This document shows, piece after piece, positions 25,974 through 33,604 of a stretch of 64,000 nucleotides of DNA. A program made the position numbers and the translations under genes. The first letter of the stretch is position 1. Each line of letters begins with the position of its first letter. The stretch is from Nocardiopsis metallicus (GTDB lineage: Bacteria > Actinomycetota > Actinomycetes > Streptosporangiales > Streptosporangiaceae), in NCBI RefSeq assembly GCF_014201115.1, contig NZ_JACHDO010000001.1, forward strand, positions 6,200,001 to 6,264,000, given 5' to 3'. The notes under the pieces were generated by a model. The model saw nothing but the letters and a program-made list of their open reading frames with translations, made no database searches and was not told the DNA's origin.

Positions 25974-26275
25974 GTGTCGTCCTCATGATGCTGAGAGCTG
26001 TTCTCATCGAGCACCGTGGGTTCGGTCAGGAGCTTTCGCAATCCGGGGATGTCGCGTGCGGGGCGTTCCAGGGCCGAGTCGAAGGCTGCCCACCCCTGTT
26101 CGTCCAACATGAAGACCCGTCGATCCGCCAGCGCGTTTGCCGCCGCTTCGGTGGCCGCACCGAGGACGAAGGCCGAGACCGTGTCCCCCGAGGCGGCGCT
26201 CGCGGCCTCGAGCAGGGCCTTCTGCTGGTCGTTGACTCTCAGGTGGATTCTCTCTGACTTCATGCTGGTAGCCAT
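25970..26275 (-). CDS. DUF1778 (TacA-like) antitoxin
   Basis: About 101 residues. The N-terminal ribbon-helix-helix reads ERIHLRVNDQQKALLEAASA, the DNA-binding half; the C-terminal half (FMLDEQGWAAFDSALERPA) matches the segment with which DUF1778 antitoxins wrap the GNAT toxin. The start MATSMKSERI at 26275 is chosen, since the open frame upstream is not conserved; Met at 26263 is an alternative. It lies upstream of the toxin gene and should repress the shared promoter. The upstream DNA (26276-26340) is less GC-rich than the window average, consistent with transfer. Confidence 0.88.
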   Translation of the reverse strand: MATSMKSERIHLRVNDQQKALLEAASAASGDTVSAFVLGAATEAAANALADRRVFMLDEQGWAAFDSALERPARDIPGLRKLLTEPTVLDENSSQHHEDDT

Positions 26276-26340
26276 ACCCCGGATTGTGCGCACAATGTGC
26301 ACACGCAAGGGTGGGTTTTTGGCGAACAACAATCTCAGGA

Positions 26341-26377
26341 ACTACAAGCCCTCGAACTGGTAGCAGTCCGAGGGCTG
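26341..26377 (+). repeat. 37-bp direct repeat, copy 2
   Basis: Second copy of 25402-25438, 939 bp downstream. Here it is not attached to an intact SDR gene: the bases before it (26300-26340) are unrelated. The hairpin arms AGCCCTCG and CGAGGGCT are preserved, so this copy now also serves as the terminator facing the alcohol dehydrogenase gene. Confidence 0.9.
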
Positions 26378-26397
26378 TGCGGTTTGGGTCAGGGCGG

Positions 26398-27411
26398 TCA
26401 GGGCTGGAGGACCAGGCGGACCGGTGAGCCGATCCGCTTCTCCAGCTGCTCCACGGCCTTGGGCGCCTCCTCCAGGGAGAACGCGCCGCTGATGGAGCGG
26501 CTGAACTCCAGGCGGCCCGCCCGCACCAGGTCCACCAGCTGGACCACGTGCTCGGCCTCCGAACCGTAGTGGCCGAGGATCTGCTGGCGCAGGTAGCTGA
26601 ACCGGGTGCCGTCCCCGACCTCCAGCGGCTTGTCGGTCAGGCCGACCAGCACCAGGCGGCCGTGCTCGCCGAGCACCCGGACCGCCTGCTCGCGCACGAC
26701 GGGGACCCCGGCGAAGTCGAAGGCCGCGTCGAGGCCGCGGCCGTGGGTCAGCTGACCGATCCGGGTGAGGAAGTCCGCCGCGGTGGAGTCCAGGGCGACG
26801 TCCGCGCCGTACTCCAGGGCACGCGCCCGGGCGTGCTCGTCGGGGTCGGCGGCGATGATCGGGGCGGCGCCCACCAGCCGCAGCAGCTGGACGGCGTGCG
26901 CGCCCAGACCGCCCACGCCCCAGACCGCGACGGCCTCGGCCGGGCGTACGTCACCGGTGGCGGTCACGGCGGCCCAGGGTGTGGAGACGGCGTCGGGGAT
27001 GATCGCGGCCTGCTCGAAGGACAGCTCGTCCGGGATCGGGACGAGCGTGTCCTCACCAGCCAGCGCGTACTCGGCCCAGCCGCCGTCGTAGTCCACGCCC
27101 CGGGTGAGCACGCGCCCGTGCCGGTCGTGCTCACCGGCCTGGAGCGCCACCCGGTCGCCGACCTCGACGTCGAGCACCTCCGGACCCAGCTCCTCGACCA
27201 CCCCGGACACCTCGTGCCCCGGGGTGACGGTGTCCTCGTCGAGGTGGAGCGGGCTCAGGGTGCCGTCGATGAGGTGGACGTCGGACAGGCACACTCCGGC
27301 GGCCCTGACCCGGACCAGGACCTGCCCCCGGCCCGGCACGGGTCTGGGCACGTCGGTGACCTCGAGGGTTCGGTCGGTGATGTTCAGCCGGGCCGCGCGC
27401 ATGGTGGCCAT
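26398..27411 (-). CDS. Zinc-type alcohol dehydrogenase family protein
   Basis: 337-residue medium-chain dehydrogenase. The GroES-like domain holds the catalytic-zinc ligands Cys in GVCLSDVH and His in TPGHEVSG; the Rossmann fold has the NAD(P) loop WGVGGLGAHAVQL and Asp at IIAADPDEHAR. The lobe that normally holds four structural-zinc cysteines reads ALQAGEHDRHGRVL and has none, so the structural zinc site is lost. The ATG at 27411 is followed three codons later by another (27402). It probably oxidises an alcohol or reduces an aldehyde with NAD(P); the substrate is unknown. It is convergent with the toxin-antitoxin segment. Confidence 0.9.
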   Translation of the reverse strand: MATMRAARLNITDRTLEVTDVPRPVPGRGQVLVRVRAAGVCLSDVHLIDGTLSPLHLDEDTVTPGHEVSGVVEELGPEVLDVEVGDRVALQAGEHDRHGRVLTRGVDYDGGWAEYALAGEDTLVPIPDELSFEQAAIIPDAVSTPWAAVTATGDVRPAEAVAVWGVGGLGAHAVQLLRLVGAAPIIAADPDEHARARALEYGADVALDSTAADFLTRIGQLTHGRGLDAAFDFAGVPVVREQAVRVLGEHGRLVLVGLTDKPLEVGDGTRFSYLRQQILGHYGSEAEHVVQLVDLVRAGRLEFSRSISGAFSLEEAPKAVEQLEKRIGSPVRLVLQP

Positions 27412-27581
27412 AGGTCATTCCTCGCAGTCATGTCGTCTGCACCCATTTCCTCACCGATCATCACACTCGGTGCATGGGTGTGTACCCAGACGACGCGGGC
27501 GATAAGGGTCAGAACCCGCTCACTTTTTCGTCAAGCGGCGAGGCCCCGAGAGCTGAGCGGCGCGGCCAGGCGTCCGACGAC

Positions 27582-28232
27582 TCACTCCATGAGCCCGCTC
27601 CGGTAGGCCCAGGCGGCGACCTCCACCCGGTTGCGCGCTCCCAGCTTCTCCTGGACCCGGGCCAGGTGCGTCTTGACCGTGCTGATCGTGACGTACAACT
27701 CCGAGGCCACCTCCGTGTTGGTGAGCCCGCGCGCGACCGTCCGCACGATGTCCAGTTCACGCGCGGTCAGTCCGCTCTGGCCGTGGTCCCGCCGGGGCGC
27801 CTGGGAAGCCGCGAAGTGCTTGAGCAGACGCACCGTGATCTGCGGCGAGACCATCGCATCACCCCGGGCGGCGGCCCGCACCGCCTCGATCAGCAGCGCC
27901 GGTCCCGCGTCCTTGAGCAGGAACCCGACCGCGCCGCCGGTCAGCGCCGCGTGCACGTACTCGTCCAGGTCGAAGGTGGTCACCACGACTACCCTGAGCG
28001 GGTCCGCCACCCCCGGTCCGGCCAGCCTCCGGGTCGCCTCCAGGCCGTCGATCCCGGGCATCCGGATGTCCATGAGGACCACGTCCGGGCGCAGTTCCCC
28101 AGCGAGCCGGACCGCCTCGATCCCATCACCGGCCTCCCCGACCACCGAGATTCCGTCCTCGGCGTCGAGCATGTAGCGAAAACCCGTGCGGACCATCTGC
28201 TGGTCGTCGGCGAGCATTACCCGAATCGTCAC
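27582..28232 (-). CDS. NarL/LuxR-type response regulator
   Basis: 216 residues. Receiver domain with the acidic pair in MLADDQQ, the phospho-acceptor Asp in VVLMDIRMPG, Thr in VVVTTFD and Lys in LLKDAGP. C-terminal LuxR-type helix-turn-helix: LTARELDIVRTVARGLTN and VTISTVKTHLARV. The GTG at 28232 overlaps the kinase stop codon by 4 bases (GTGA), so the two form a coupled two-component system. A longer upstream frame exists but is only the shadow of the kinase end. Confidence 0.93.
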   Translation of the reverse strand: MTIRVMLADDQQMVRTGFRYMLDAEDGISVVGEAGDGIEAVRLAGELRPDVVLMDIRMPGIDGLEATRRLAGPGVADPLRVVVVTTFDLDEYVHAALTGGAVGFLLKDAGPALLIEAVRAAARGDAMVSPQITVRLLKHFAASQAPRRDHGQSGLTARELDIVRTVARGLTNTEVASELYVTISTVKTHLARVQEKLGARNRVEVAAWAYRSGLME

Positions 28233-29479
28233 GTCTGTTCGTTCCCCTGGTCGCGCGGTGCGGGGATCGTCGCCCGCACGGTCCAACCCTGCCCGATTCC
28301 GTCCGGTCCGGCGGACAGGTCCCCGCCGAGGATCCGAGCCCGCTCGGCCATGCCGACCAGGCCGTGCCCGCCGCCGACCGTTCCCCCCGCGCCGCGTCCG
28401 GAGCCGCCCCACCCGTCGTCACGCACCCGCAGCCGCACCTCCTCGCTGTCGGCGCACACGACCACGCTCACCCGGCTGGCGCCCCGGGCGTACCGCAGCG
28501 CGTTGGTGACAGATTCCTGGGCGATCCGCAGTACCGCCGTGCCCACCTCCGCGGGCAGTTCCCGTACCGGCCCGCTCACGTGCACGGATACCTCCGGGCG
28601 TCCGTGTGAGGCTGGGGCGGCCAGGGCCGTCAGCACCTCCGAGGGCTCCGCGGTCAGCGGGGCCTCCCCGGGTTCGCGCAGCCGAGAGACCATGCCGCGC
28701 ATGGACTCCAGCGCCCGTGCCCCGGCCGCCTCGATCTCCGGGAGTACCGCCCGGACGGCCTCCGGGTCCCGTTCGGCCACGTGCCGCAGGGCCTGGGCCT
28801 GCACCACGATCCCGGTCACCTCGTGGGCCACCACGTCGTGCAGGTCGCGGGCGATGGCCAGCCGCTCCTCGGCGCGGACCCGATCCACGTGTGCGCGGCG
28901 CTCCGCCTGGCGCCAGCGCAGGTACAGCCCGGGAGCGAGCCCCACCGCGACCATCAGGAGGGCGGAGGTGGGGTCGGGGCTGAACGGGTCGCGGAGGTAG
29001 TCCGAGTAGACGGCCAGGGCGCACAGCACCGACACCAGGGCGACCTGCCAGGGCCTGCAGCGCAGGGCGGTGAGGGCGAGCAGCACCAGCATGCCGAAGA
29101 CCTCGGCCACGCCGAGCGGGTAGCCGAAGACCCCCTTGGGCGCGGGCCACAGCAGCGCCGAGGCCGCCAGCACCGACAAGGGGGCCGCCGAACCGGCGGC
29201 CAGGGTCGCCCAGGGGCCGACGCGGGGCCACACCGCCAGCGCGGCGGACAGGGCGCAGACGGCTCCGGAGAGCGTGTACGCGAAGTCCATGCGGGAGTGC
29301 GGCGGCCCGATCCAGTCGTCGATCTCCCGCGTGGACAGCACGTTGACCAGGTCGAGGGTCCACAGCAGCGGCATCACCAGGGTGACGGCGAGCGCGGCGA
29401 GGTAGGCCCACACGGGGAAGCCGTTGACGTCGGGGACGAAAAGCCTGTTCAGGCGGGTGGGAAGCCAGCTCGGTGACAT
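28229..29479 (-). CDS. Membrane histidine kinase (HisKA_3 type)
   Basis: 416 residues. Five or six N-terminal membrane helices (for example AYLAALAVTLVMPLLWTLDL) with little extracytoplasmic sequence, then a dimerisation helix with the phospho-acceptor His in IARDLHDVVAHEVTG, and a HATPase domain with VTNALRYARGA (N box) and VRDDGWGGSG (G1 box). Such kinases usually sense membrane stress or small molecules inside the bilayer and signal to NarL-type regulators. The ATG at 29479 has no ribosome site; a TAGCCT -10 lies 8 bases upstream, so the mRNA is likely leaderless. Signal and target genes are unknown. Confidence 0.9.
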   Translation of the reverse strand: MSPSWLPTRLNRLFVPDVNGFPVWAYLAALAVTLVMPLLWTLDLVNVLSTREIDDWIGPPHSRMDFAYTLSGAVCALSAALAVWPRVGPWATLAAGSAAPLSVLAASALLWPAPKGVFGYPLGVAEVFGMLVLLALTALRCRPWQVALVSVLCALAVYSDYLRDPFSPDPTSALLMVAVGLAPGLYLRWRQAERRAHVDRVRAEERLAIARDLHDVVAHEVTGIVVQAQALRHVAERDPEAVRAVLPEIEAAGARALESMRGMVSRLREPGEAPLTAEPSEVLTALAAPASHGRPEVSVHVSGPVRELPAEVGTAVLRIAQESVTNALRYARGASRVSVVVCADSEEVRLRVRDDGWGGSGRGAGGTVGGGHGLVGMAERARILGGDLSAGPDGIGQGWTVRATIPAPRDQGNEQT

Positions 29480-29486
29480 AGGGCCA

Positions 29487-29492
29487 AGGCTA
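29487..29492 (-). promoter_or_regulatory. -10 element of a leaderless histidine kinase transcript
   Basis: TAGCCT on the minus strand, with 7 bases to the ATG. Transcription would start at or next to the start codon, which explains why there is no ribosome site. The -35 is not clear. Confidence 0.4.
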
Positions 29493-29699
29493 GGGCCCGG
29501 CCCTCGTGCGGGCATCGGTCAAAGGGAGGACCCGTGCGCGGCACCGGTCGGCGCGTACACGGTGGCGGGCCGAAAGTCGGTGCCCGCGGCCTCGGGGTCG
29601 GCCGAAAGTCGTACCCCCGGGCGCGGGCGTCTCGGCTGTTCGGGCGATGTGCGGGAAGGGGGCCGCGGACGATCCTGGGGAGGTTGCCAAGGAGGCCCC

Positions 29700-30917
29700 A
29701 TGCAAGAGACGACCCCGCATCCGCCCGTGCCGGGCGCAGACCAGTCCGCCGAACCGCCCGAGAGCGCGGCCGTGCCCGTCCGTCGGGTCGCCTTCCTCGA
29801 CGTGGCCCGCGCCCTGGCGATGATCGGCGTGGTCATGATGAACGCGCCGATCGTCGTCTTCGCCGCCGAGCGCGGCGGGGAGAGGCCGGAGTCAACCCTG
29901 ACGGCGGCGGTCGACGCCGCCCTGAACCTGTTGATGTCCGGCAACGCCCGATCCATGCTCATGGTGCTCCTGGGCGTGGGAGTGGTCCTGTCCTGGCGGG
30001 CGGCGGAAAGGCGCGGGGGCCGCCCGATGGTCCTCACGCTCTGGAGGTATGCGGTCCTCGGCGTGGTCTTCGGAGTGCCGCACCTGCTGGTCTTCTCCGG
30101 GGACATCCTCACCCTGTACTCGGTGTCCGCTCTGCTGTTGGCCCCGGCGCTGCCGCTGCTGCTCGGCGGATCGCGGGCCCGCCCGTTCTGGGCGGCGGTG
30201 GCGCTGTTCGCCGCCGCCCCCGCCCTGGAGTACCTCGTCGGCCAGGGGAACGAACTGCTGTTCCTGGTCGCGATGGTGCCCCAGACACTGGCCTTCTTCT
30301 GCCTGGGCGTGTGGCTGGCCCGCCGCCCCGAGCTCTCCCCGGACTTCGAGGGGCCGACCAGGCTCCCGGTGCGGATGATCTGGGCGGGCCTGCTCATCAA
30401 GCCCCTCGGGTTCGTCCTCATGTTCGCTTCCGACTGGCTCTTCCCGATGGAGTTCGACGCCGAGGGCATCCCGGTGCTGGGCGCGGACGGCCTGCCGGTG
30501 GTCGATCCGGGATCGCACGCCCTGGTGTCACTGGGTGCCTCATTGACCGGTCTGGGCGGCGCCCTGGTCTACCTGGGGCTCGTGTGGTGGCTGGTGCGCC
30601 GCGGCCGTGCCGCCTCCCGTGTGCTGGGCACCCTGGCGCCCCTGGGCCGGATGACGCTTACCGTGTACCTGCTCAGCACCGCCGTGTTCCTGTGCACGAA
30701 GCCGCTGGAGGGCGGGATCACCCTGCTGGCGCAGTACGGGCTCGCCGCCGCCTACTTCGCGGTGATGGTCCTGGCCGCCCGCTGGTGGATGGGCGCGTTC
30801 CGTCTGGGCCCGTTGGAGTGGGTGTGGCGCAGCATCGTCCGGCTCCGTCCGCTGCCCCTGCGCCGTCGGACGGCTGCTGGCCAGGGGACCGCGAAGGCGC
30901 ACACCGGCATCGGCTAG
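29700..30917 (+). CDS. DUF418 membrane protein
   Basis: 405 residues with about eight to ten hydrophobic helices. The opening RRVAFLDVARALAMIGVVMMN is the family signature (in-plane helix with Asp-Ala/Leu-Arg), and the C-terminal GRMTLTVYLLSTAVFL followed by GPLEWVWR is the DUF418 motif. Related proteins (YeiB-like) are thought to move or modify small groups at the membrane, but the function is not established. The ATG at 29700 has an AAGGAGG site. It is divergent from the two-component system and may be a target; that is speculative. Confidence 0.88.
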   Translation: MQETTPHPPVPGADQSAEPPESAAVPVRRVAFLDVARALAMIGVVMMNAPIVVFAAERGGERPESTLTAAVDAALNLLMSGNARSMLMVLLGVGVVLSWRAAERRGGRPMVLTLWRYAVLGVVFGVPHLLVFSGDILTLYSVSALLLAPALPLLLGGSRARPFWAAVALFAAAPALEYLVGQGNELLFLVAMVPQTLAFFCLGVWLARRPELSPDFEGPTRLPVRMIWAGLLIKPLGFVLMFASDWLFPMEFDAEGIPVLGADGLPVVDPGSHALVSLGASLTGLGGALVYLGLVWWLVRRGRAASRVLGTLAPLGRMTLTVYLLSTAVFLCTKPLEGGITLLAQYGLAAAYFAVMVLAARWWMGAFRLGPLEWVWRSIVRLRPLPLRRRTAAGQGTAKAHTGIG

Positions 30918-30929
30918 CCGACCGTGTCC

Positions 30930-30961
30930 GGACTCCCCGCGGCCGGTGCCGTGGGGAGTCC
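30930..30961. terminator. Bidirectional terminator hairpin
   Basis: Perfect 9-bp stem, GGACTCCCC (30930-30938) with GGGGAGTCC (30953-30961), between the convergent DUF418 and MoaD-like genes. Confidence 0.75.
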
Positions 30962-30966
30962 GCCGT

Positions 30967-31251
30967 TCAGCCCCCGGCCACGGAGGGCAGCAGACGGACG
31001 TCCGAGCCCTCGTGGACCGCGGCGTCCAGGCCGCCCACGGATCTGCACTCGTCCTGGTCCACGAACACGTTCACGTAACGGCGCAGCTGGCCCCGCTCGT
31101 CCCGGATCCTGCGGTCCAGCCCCGGGTGGCGGGCGGCCAGCTCGTCCAGCACCCCGCGCAGCGCGGTGCCGTCGTCGACCTCCACCGGGACGCGGGCGGC
31201 TCCGTCGGCGTCGGCCCGCAGCACGCTGGTCAGGTGTACGGTCACCCGCAT
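30967..31251 (-). CDS. MoaD/ThiS-family sulfur-carrier-like protein
   Basis: 94-residue beta-grasp protein ending in Gly-Gly (LLPSVAGG), the tail that is adenylated and thiocarboxylated in MoaD, ThiS and CysO. Other family marks are the opening VTVHLTSVLRA strand and YVNVFVDQDE. It follows the Asp-box propeller gene by a single base, so the two are surely cotranscribed. MoaD-like proteins paired with such propellers recur in bacteria, but no E1-type activator or molybdopterin gene is nearby, so the sulfur acceptor is unknown. Confidence 0.88.
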   Translation of the reverse strand: MRVTVHLTSVLRADADGAARVPVEVDDGTALRGVLDELAARHPGLDRRIRDERGQLRRYVNVFVDQDECRSVGGLDAAVHEGSDVRLLPSVAGG

Positions 31252-31252
31252 C

Positions 31253-32356
31253 TCACACCTCCGCGGCCCGGACGCACAGCACGTCGGGCAGGTGCGCGGC
31301 CACCGGCTCCCAGCGTCCGCCGTCGTCGGTGGCCGCGTAGACGTCCCCGGAGCGGGTGCCGAAGTAGAAGCCGGGGACGTCCGCGCCGTCGGTACAGGCG
31401 GCGTCGCGCAACACGATCCCGAAGTACGGGTCCGCTGGCAGACCCTCGTTGACCGCCCGCCAGGACCCGCCGCCGTCGTCGGTGCGGTACGCGCTCAGCC
31501 GGTACCCAGGCGGGAAGTGCACCTCCTGGCTGACCACGGGGAAGTTCAGCGCGGACTCGGGGCGGTGCGGGTGGGCGACCACCGCGAAGCCGAAGTCCGT
31601 GGGCAGGCCCTCCTCGATCCGGCTCCACCCGTCGGCGGCCGGATCGGCGCTGCGGTAGACCCCGTGGTGGTTCTGGGCGTAGAAGGAGCCGTCCGAGGCG
31701 GCGGCGACCTTGTGCACGCACTGGCCGTACTCGGGCTCCTCGTCGGGGAGGAATCCCGCCGCGATGCCGCGGTTGGCCGGTGCCCAGCTGGCCCCGTCGT
31801 CCTCGGTCTGGTAGACACCTCCGGTAGACATGGCCACGGTGATCGCCTCTGGGGACCGTCGGCCCGAGCCGAGCGTGCCGGGCAGGACGGTGTGGATCGC
31901 CGCGCCCCCGGCCCCGGGGGACCAGTCGGTGCGGTGCGGGTGCTCCCACAGCGCGCGGACCAGTTCGAAGCTGGTCCCGCCGTCGTCCGAGCGGAACAGG
32001 GCGTGCGGTTCCACCCCGGCGTACACGGTCTCCGGGTCCGCGCCGAAGGCGAACTGCCAGGCGCGGGTGAGCGAGGCGCCGGTGTCCTCGGGGAAGGCGA
32101 TGGGCGGGGCCCCGGGCTCGGTCCAGGTGGCGCCGAGGTCGTCGCTGTGCCAGACGCTCGGACCGAAGTGCCAGCTCTCCGTCCCGGCGAGCAGTCGTTT
32201 GGTGTGCGGGTTGATCCCGACGGTGTAGACGGGACTCATCCCGGCGTCGTTGGCCTCGTCGAGCCGGTGCGGACCGCTCACCTCCCACCCGCGCCGATCC
32301 TCGCTGCGGGCCGTGAACAGGCCCTTGCGTGTGCCGATGACCAGGAGATACGCCAT
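31253..32356 (-). CDS. Asp-box beta-propeller (sialidase/YCF48-like) protein
   Basis: 367 residues without signal peptide, so cytoplasmic. The sequence consists of repeated propeller blades carrying the Asp-box S-x-D-x-G-x-T-W: SDDLGATW, SDDGGTSF, TEDDGASW and TDDGGGSW are visible. The opening YLLVIGTRKGLFTA is typical of the 'exo-alpha-sialidase' or photosystem-II-stability-factor-like proteins of bacteria. Active-site residues of true sialidases (arginine triad, Tyr) are not evident, so enzymatic activity is doubtful. It is the first gene of a two-gene unit with the MoaD-like gene, suggesting a role in sulfur transfer or in protecting a carrier complex. Confidence 0.82.
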   Translation of the reverse strand: MAYLLVIGTRKGLFTARSEDRRGWEVSGPHRLDEANDAGMSPVYTVGINPHTKRLLAGTESWHFGPSVWHSDDLGATWTEPGAPPIAFPEDTGASLTRAWQFAFGADPETVYAGVEPHALFRSDDGGTSFELVRALWEHPHRTDWSPGAGGAAIHTVLPGTLGSGRRSPEAITVAMSTGGVYQTEDDGASWAPANRGIAAGFLPDEEPEYGQCVHKVAAASDGSFYAQNHHGVYRSADPAADGWSRIEEGLPTDFGFAVVAHPHRPESALNFPVVSQEVHFPPGYRLSAYRTDDGGGSWRAVNEGLPADPYFGIVLRDAACTDGADVPGFYFGTRSGDVYAATDDGGRWEPVAAHLPDVLCVRAAEV

Positions 32357-32848
32357 GAGAAACCCCAGGGTGTGAGTGATATCTCCACTGTGGCACAGGG
32401 GTGCGACATTCGGAGGGCGGTCACCCGGTAGGCCGTGTCCGGAGAGTGGGAGAGGGGTGGGAGCGGCGTCGGGGGCGGGGTTCCGGACATCTCGGTAACT
32501 GAATAGTTAGGAACCCGAACGATTTGCCGTGGGTGGTTAATTCACACCGTTCGGAAATGCTGGGATCCTGGGAGGGATAACTTCCGTGTGGAGGGAACCC
32601 TTTCCGAGCAAGGGTGTCAGCGGTGAGTGGAAGGCGGTTGTCAGTACCCGATCTCTTTGCAATAAACTCCCGGGCCAACCGGTGTTCGCGCCGAGACTCC
32701 TCCGGGTTTCGGTATACCGGCCACAACCCGTCCTCCAGCCCGGAAGACTTCCCGCTAGCTCGGTCTCTCGGTCCGTTTCGGGACCACCGTCCCAATGGAC
32801 GGTCCCGCGTACCAACAAGAACCGAGTTCCCACTCGATAGGGTCGCCC
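32357..32848. other. 490-bp intergenic region between propeller and TetR genes
   Basis: Divergent promoter region, AT-richer between 32495 and 32690. Short palindromes occur (AACTGAATAGTT near 32500; CCCTT/AAGGG at 32598-32614), but neither is convincing as an operator. Open frames here lack ribosome sites and family features. I see no gene. Confidence 0.4.
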
Positions 32849-33442
32849 ATGCACCACCCCCCGGACACGCTCCACGCTCGCAAACGCCGTAAGGCGAGGG
32901 CCACGATCGTGTCGGCAGCCTTCCAGCTCTTCGCCGAACACGGATTCGACAACGTCACGGTCGCCGCCATCGCGGAACGCGCCGAGGTCGGCCGCACCAC
33001 CTTCTTCCGGTACTTCGGTGACAAACAACAGGTGCTGTTCGCCGACGACAGCGCCGAGGCCGACCGCATGTGCGCCTACGTGCTGGACAAGGCGGACCGC
33101 CCCCTGGGCAGCGACCTCGGGGCGGCACTCACCCTGCTTCGCGAGGCCGCGACCGTCGCCCGGCCCTACGCCGCCCTGTCCCCGGCGCACTCGGCGGTCC
33201 TGGTCCGGCTCCTGCGGGAGAGCATCGACCTCAGATCCCGCTACCTGCTCACCCGCCAACAACGGGCGCTCCGCCTGGCCGGAGCGCTCATCGAGGCGGG
33301 GGCGGTGGAGAGCGTCGCCGTCCTGGCCTCCCACGCCGCGATGGCCTGCGAACTCACCGCCATGCGCCTGGCCGAGAACCCCGAGGCGTTCCCCGCCCGC
33401 ATGGACGAGGCCCACGGGATGCTGCGCACCCTGGGGAACTGA
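32849..33442 (+). CDS. TetR-family transcriptional regulator
   Basis: 197 residues. The helix-turn-helix reads AAFQLFAEHGFDNVTVAAIA then AEVGRTTFFRYFGDKQQVLF, a canonical TetR domain at residues 12-60. The helical C-terminal domain is of the acyl-CoA/lipid-binding kind by general layout. The ATG at 32849 gives a standard-length protein; a Met 18 codons upstream is also open, and neither has a strong ribosome site. It is convergent with the MFS exporter gene, so regulation of that exporter is possible but not the usual divergent arrangement. Confidence 0.85.
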   Translation: MHHPPDTLHARKRRKARATIVSAAFQLFAEHGFDNVTVAAIAERAEVGRTTFFRYFGDKQQVLFADDSAEADRMCAYVLDKADRPLGSDLGAALTLLREAATVARPYAALSPAHSAVLVRLLRESIDLRSRYLLTRQQRALRLAGALIEAGAVESVAVLASHAAMACELTAMRLAENPEAFPARMDEAHGMLRTLGN

Positions 33443-33447
33443 CCGGA

Positions 33448-33472
33448 CCGGGGCGCGACCCTCCTGCCCCGG
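33448..33472 (+). terminator. Terminator after the TetR gene
   Basis: CCGGGGC (33448-33454) pairs with GCCCCGG (33466-33472), loop 11 bases, immediately after the TetR stop. Confidence 0.55.
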
Positions 33473-33562
33473 CCCGCGGTTCTCCGCCGCACCGCTCCCG
33501 ACCGATCGCCTTCGGCCGCCCCGCTCCCTGCCGCGCCACCGCTGCCTCCCCCGTCCCGAGAG

Positions 33563-33586
33563 CCCCGGCCCGCTCCGGAGCCGGGG
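33563..33586 (-). terminator. Terminator after the MFS gene
   Basis: CCCCGGC (33563-33569) pairs with GCCGGGG (33580-33586), loop 10 bases, about 20 bases beyond the MFS stop on the minus strand. Confidence 0.55.
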
Positions 33587-33604
33587 GAGGACACCGGTGA
33601 GGGC

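Noticed and set aside
25402..26377. The toxin-antitoxin segment as an insertion sequence
   Set aside because: There is no transposase, and no terminal inverted repeats were seen; the 37-bp direct repeats are much longer than IS target duplications.
31253..32356. The propeller protein as a secreted sialidase
   Set aside because: There is no signal peptide, and the arginine triad and nucleophilic Tyr of sialidases are not evident; only Asp-boxes are shared.
33443..33604. Extension of the MFS frame set (33354-35117, 587 residues) as a larger protein
   Set aside because: That frame lies out of phase with the 12-helix transporter on the same strand and is Gly/Arg/Pro-rich without motifs.
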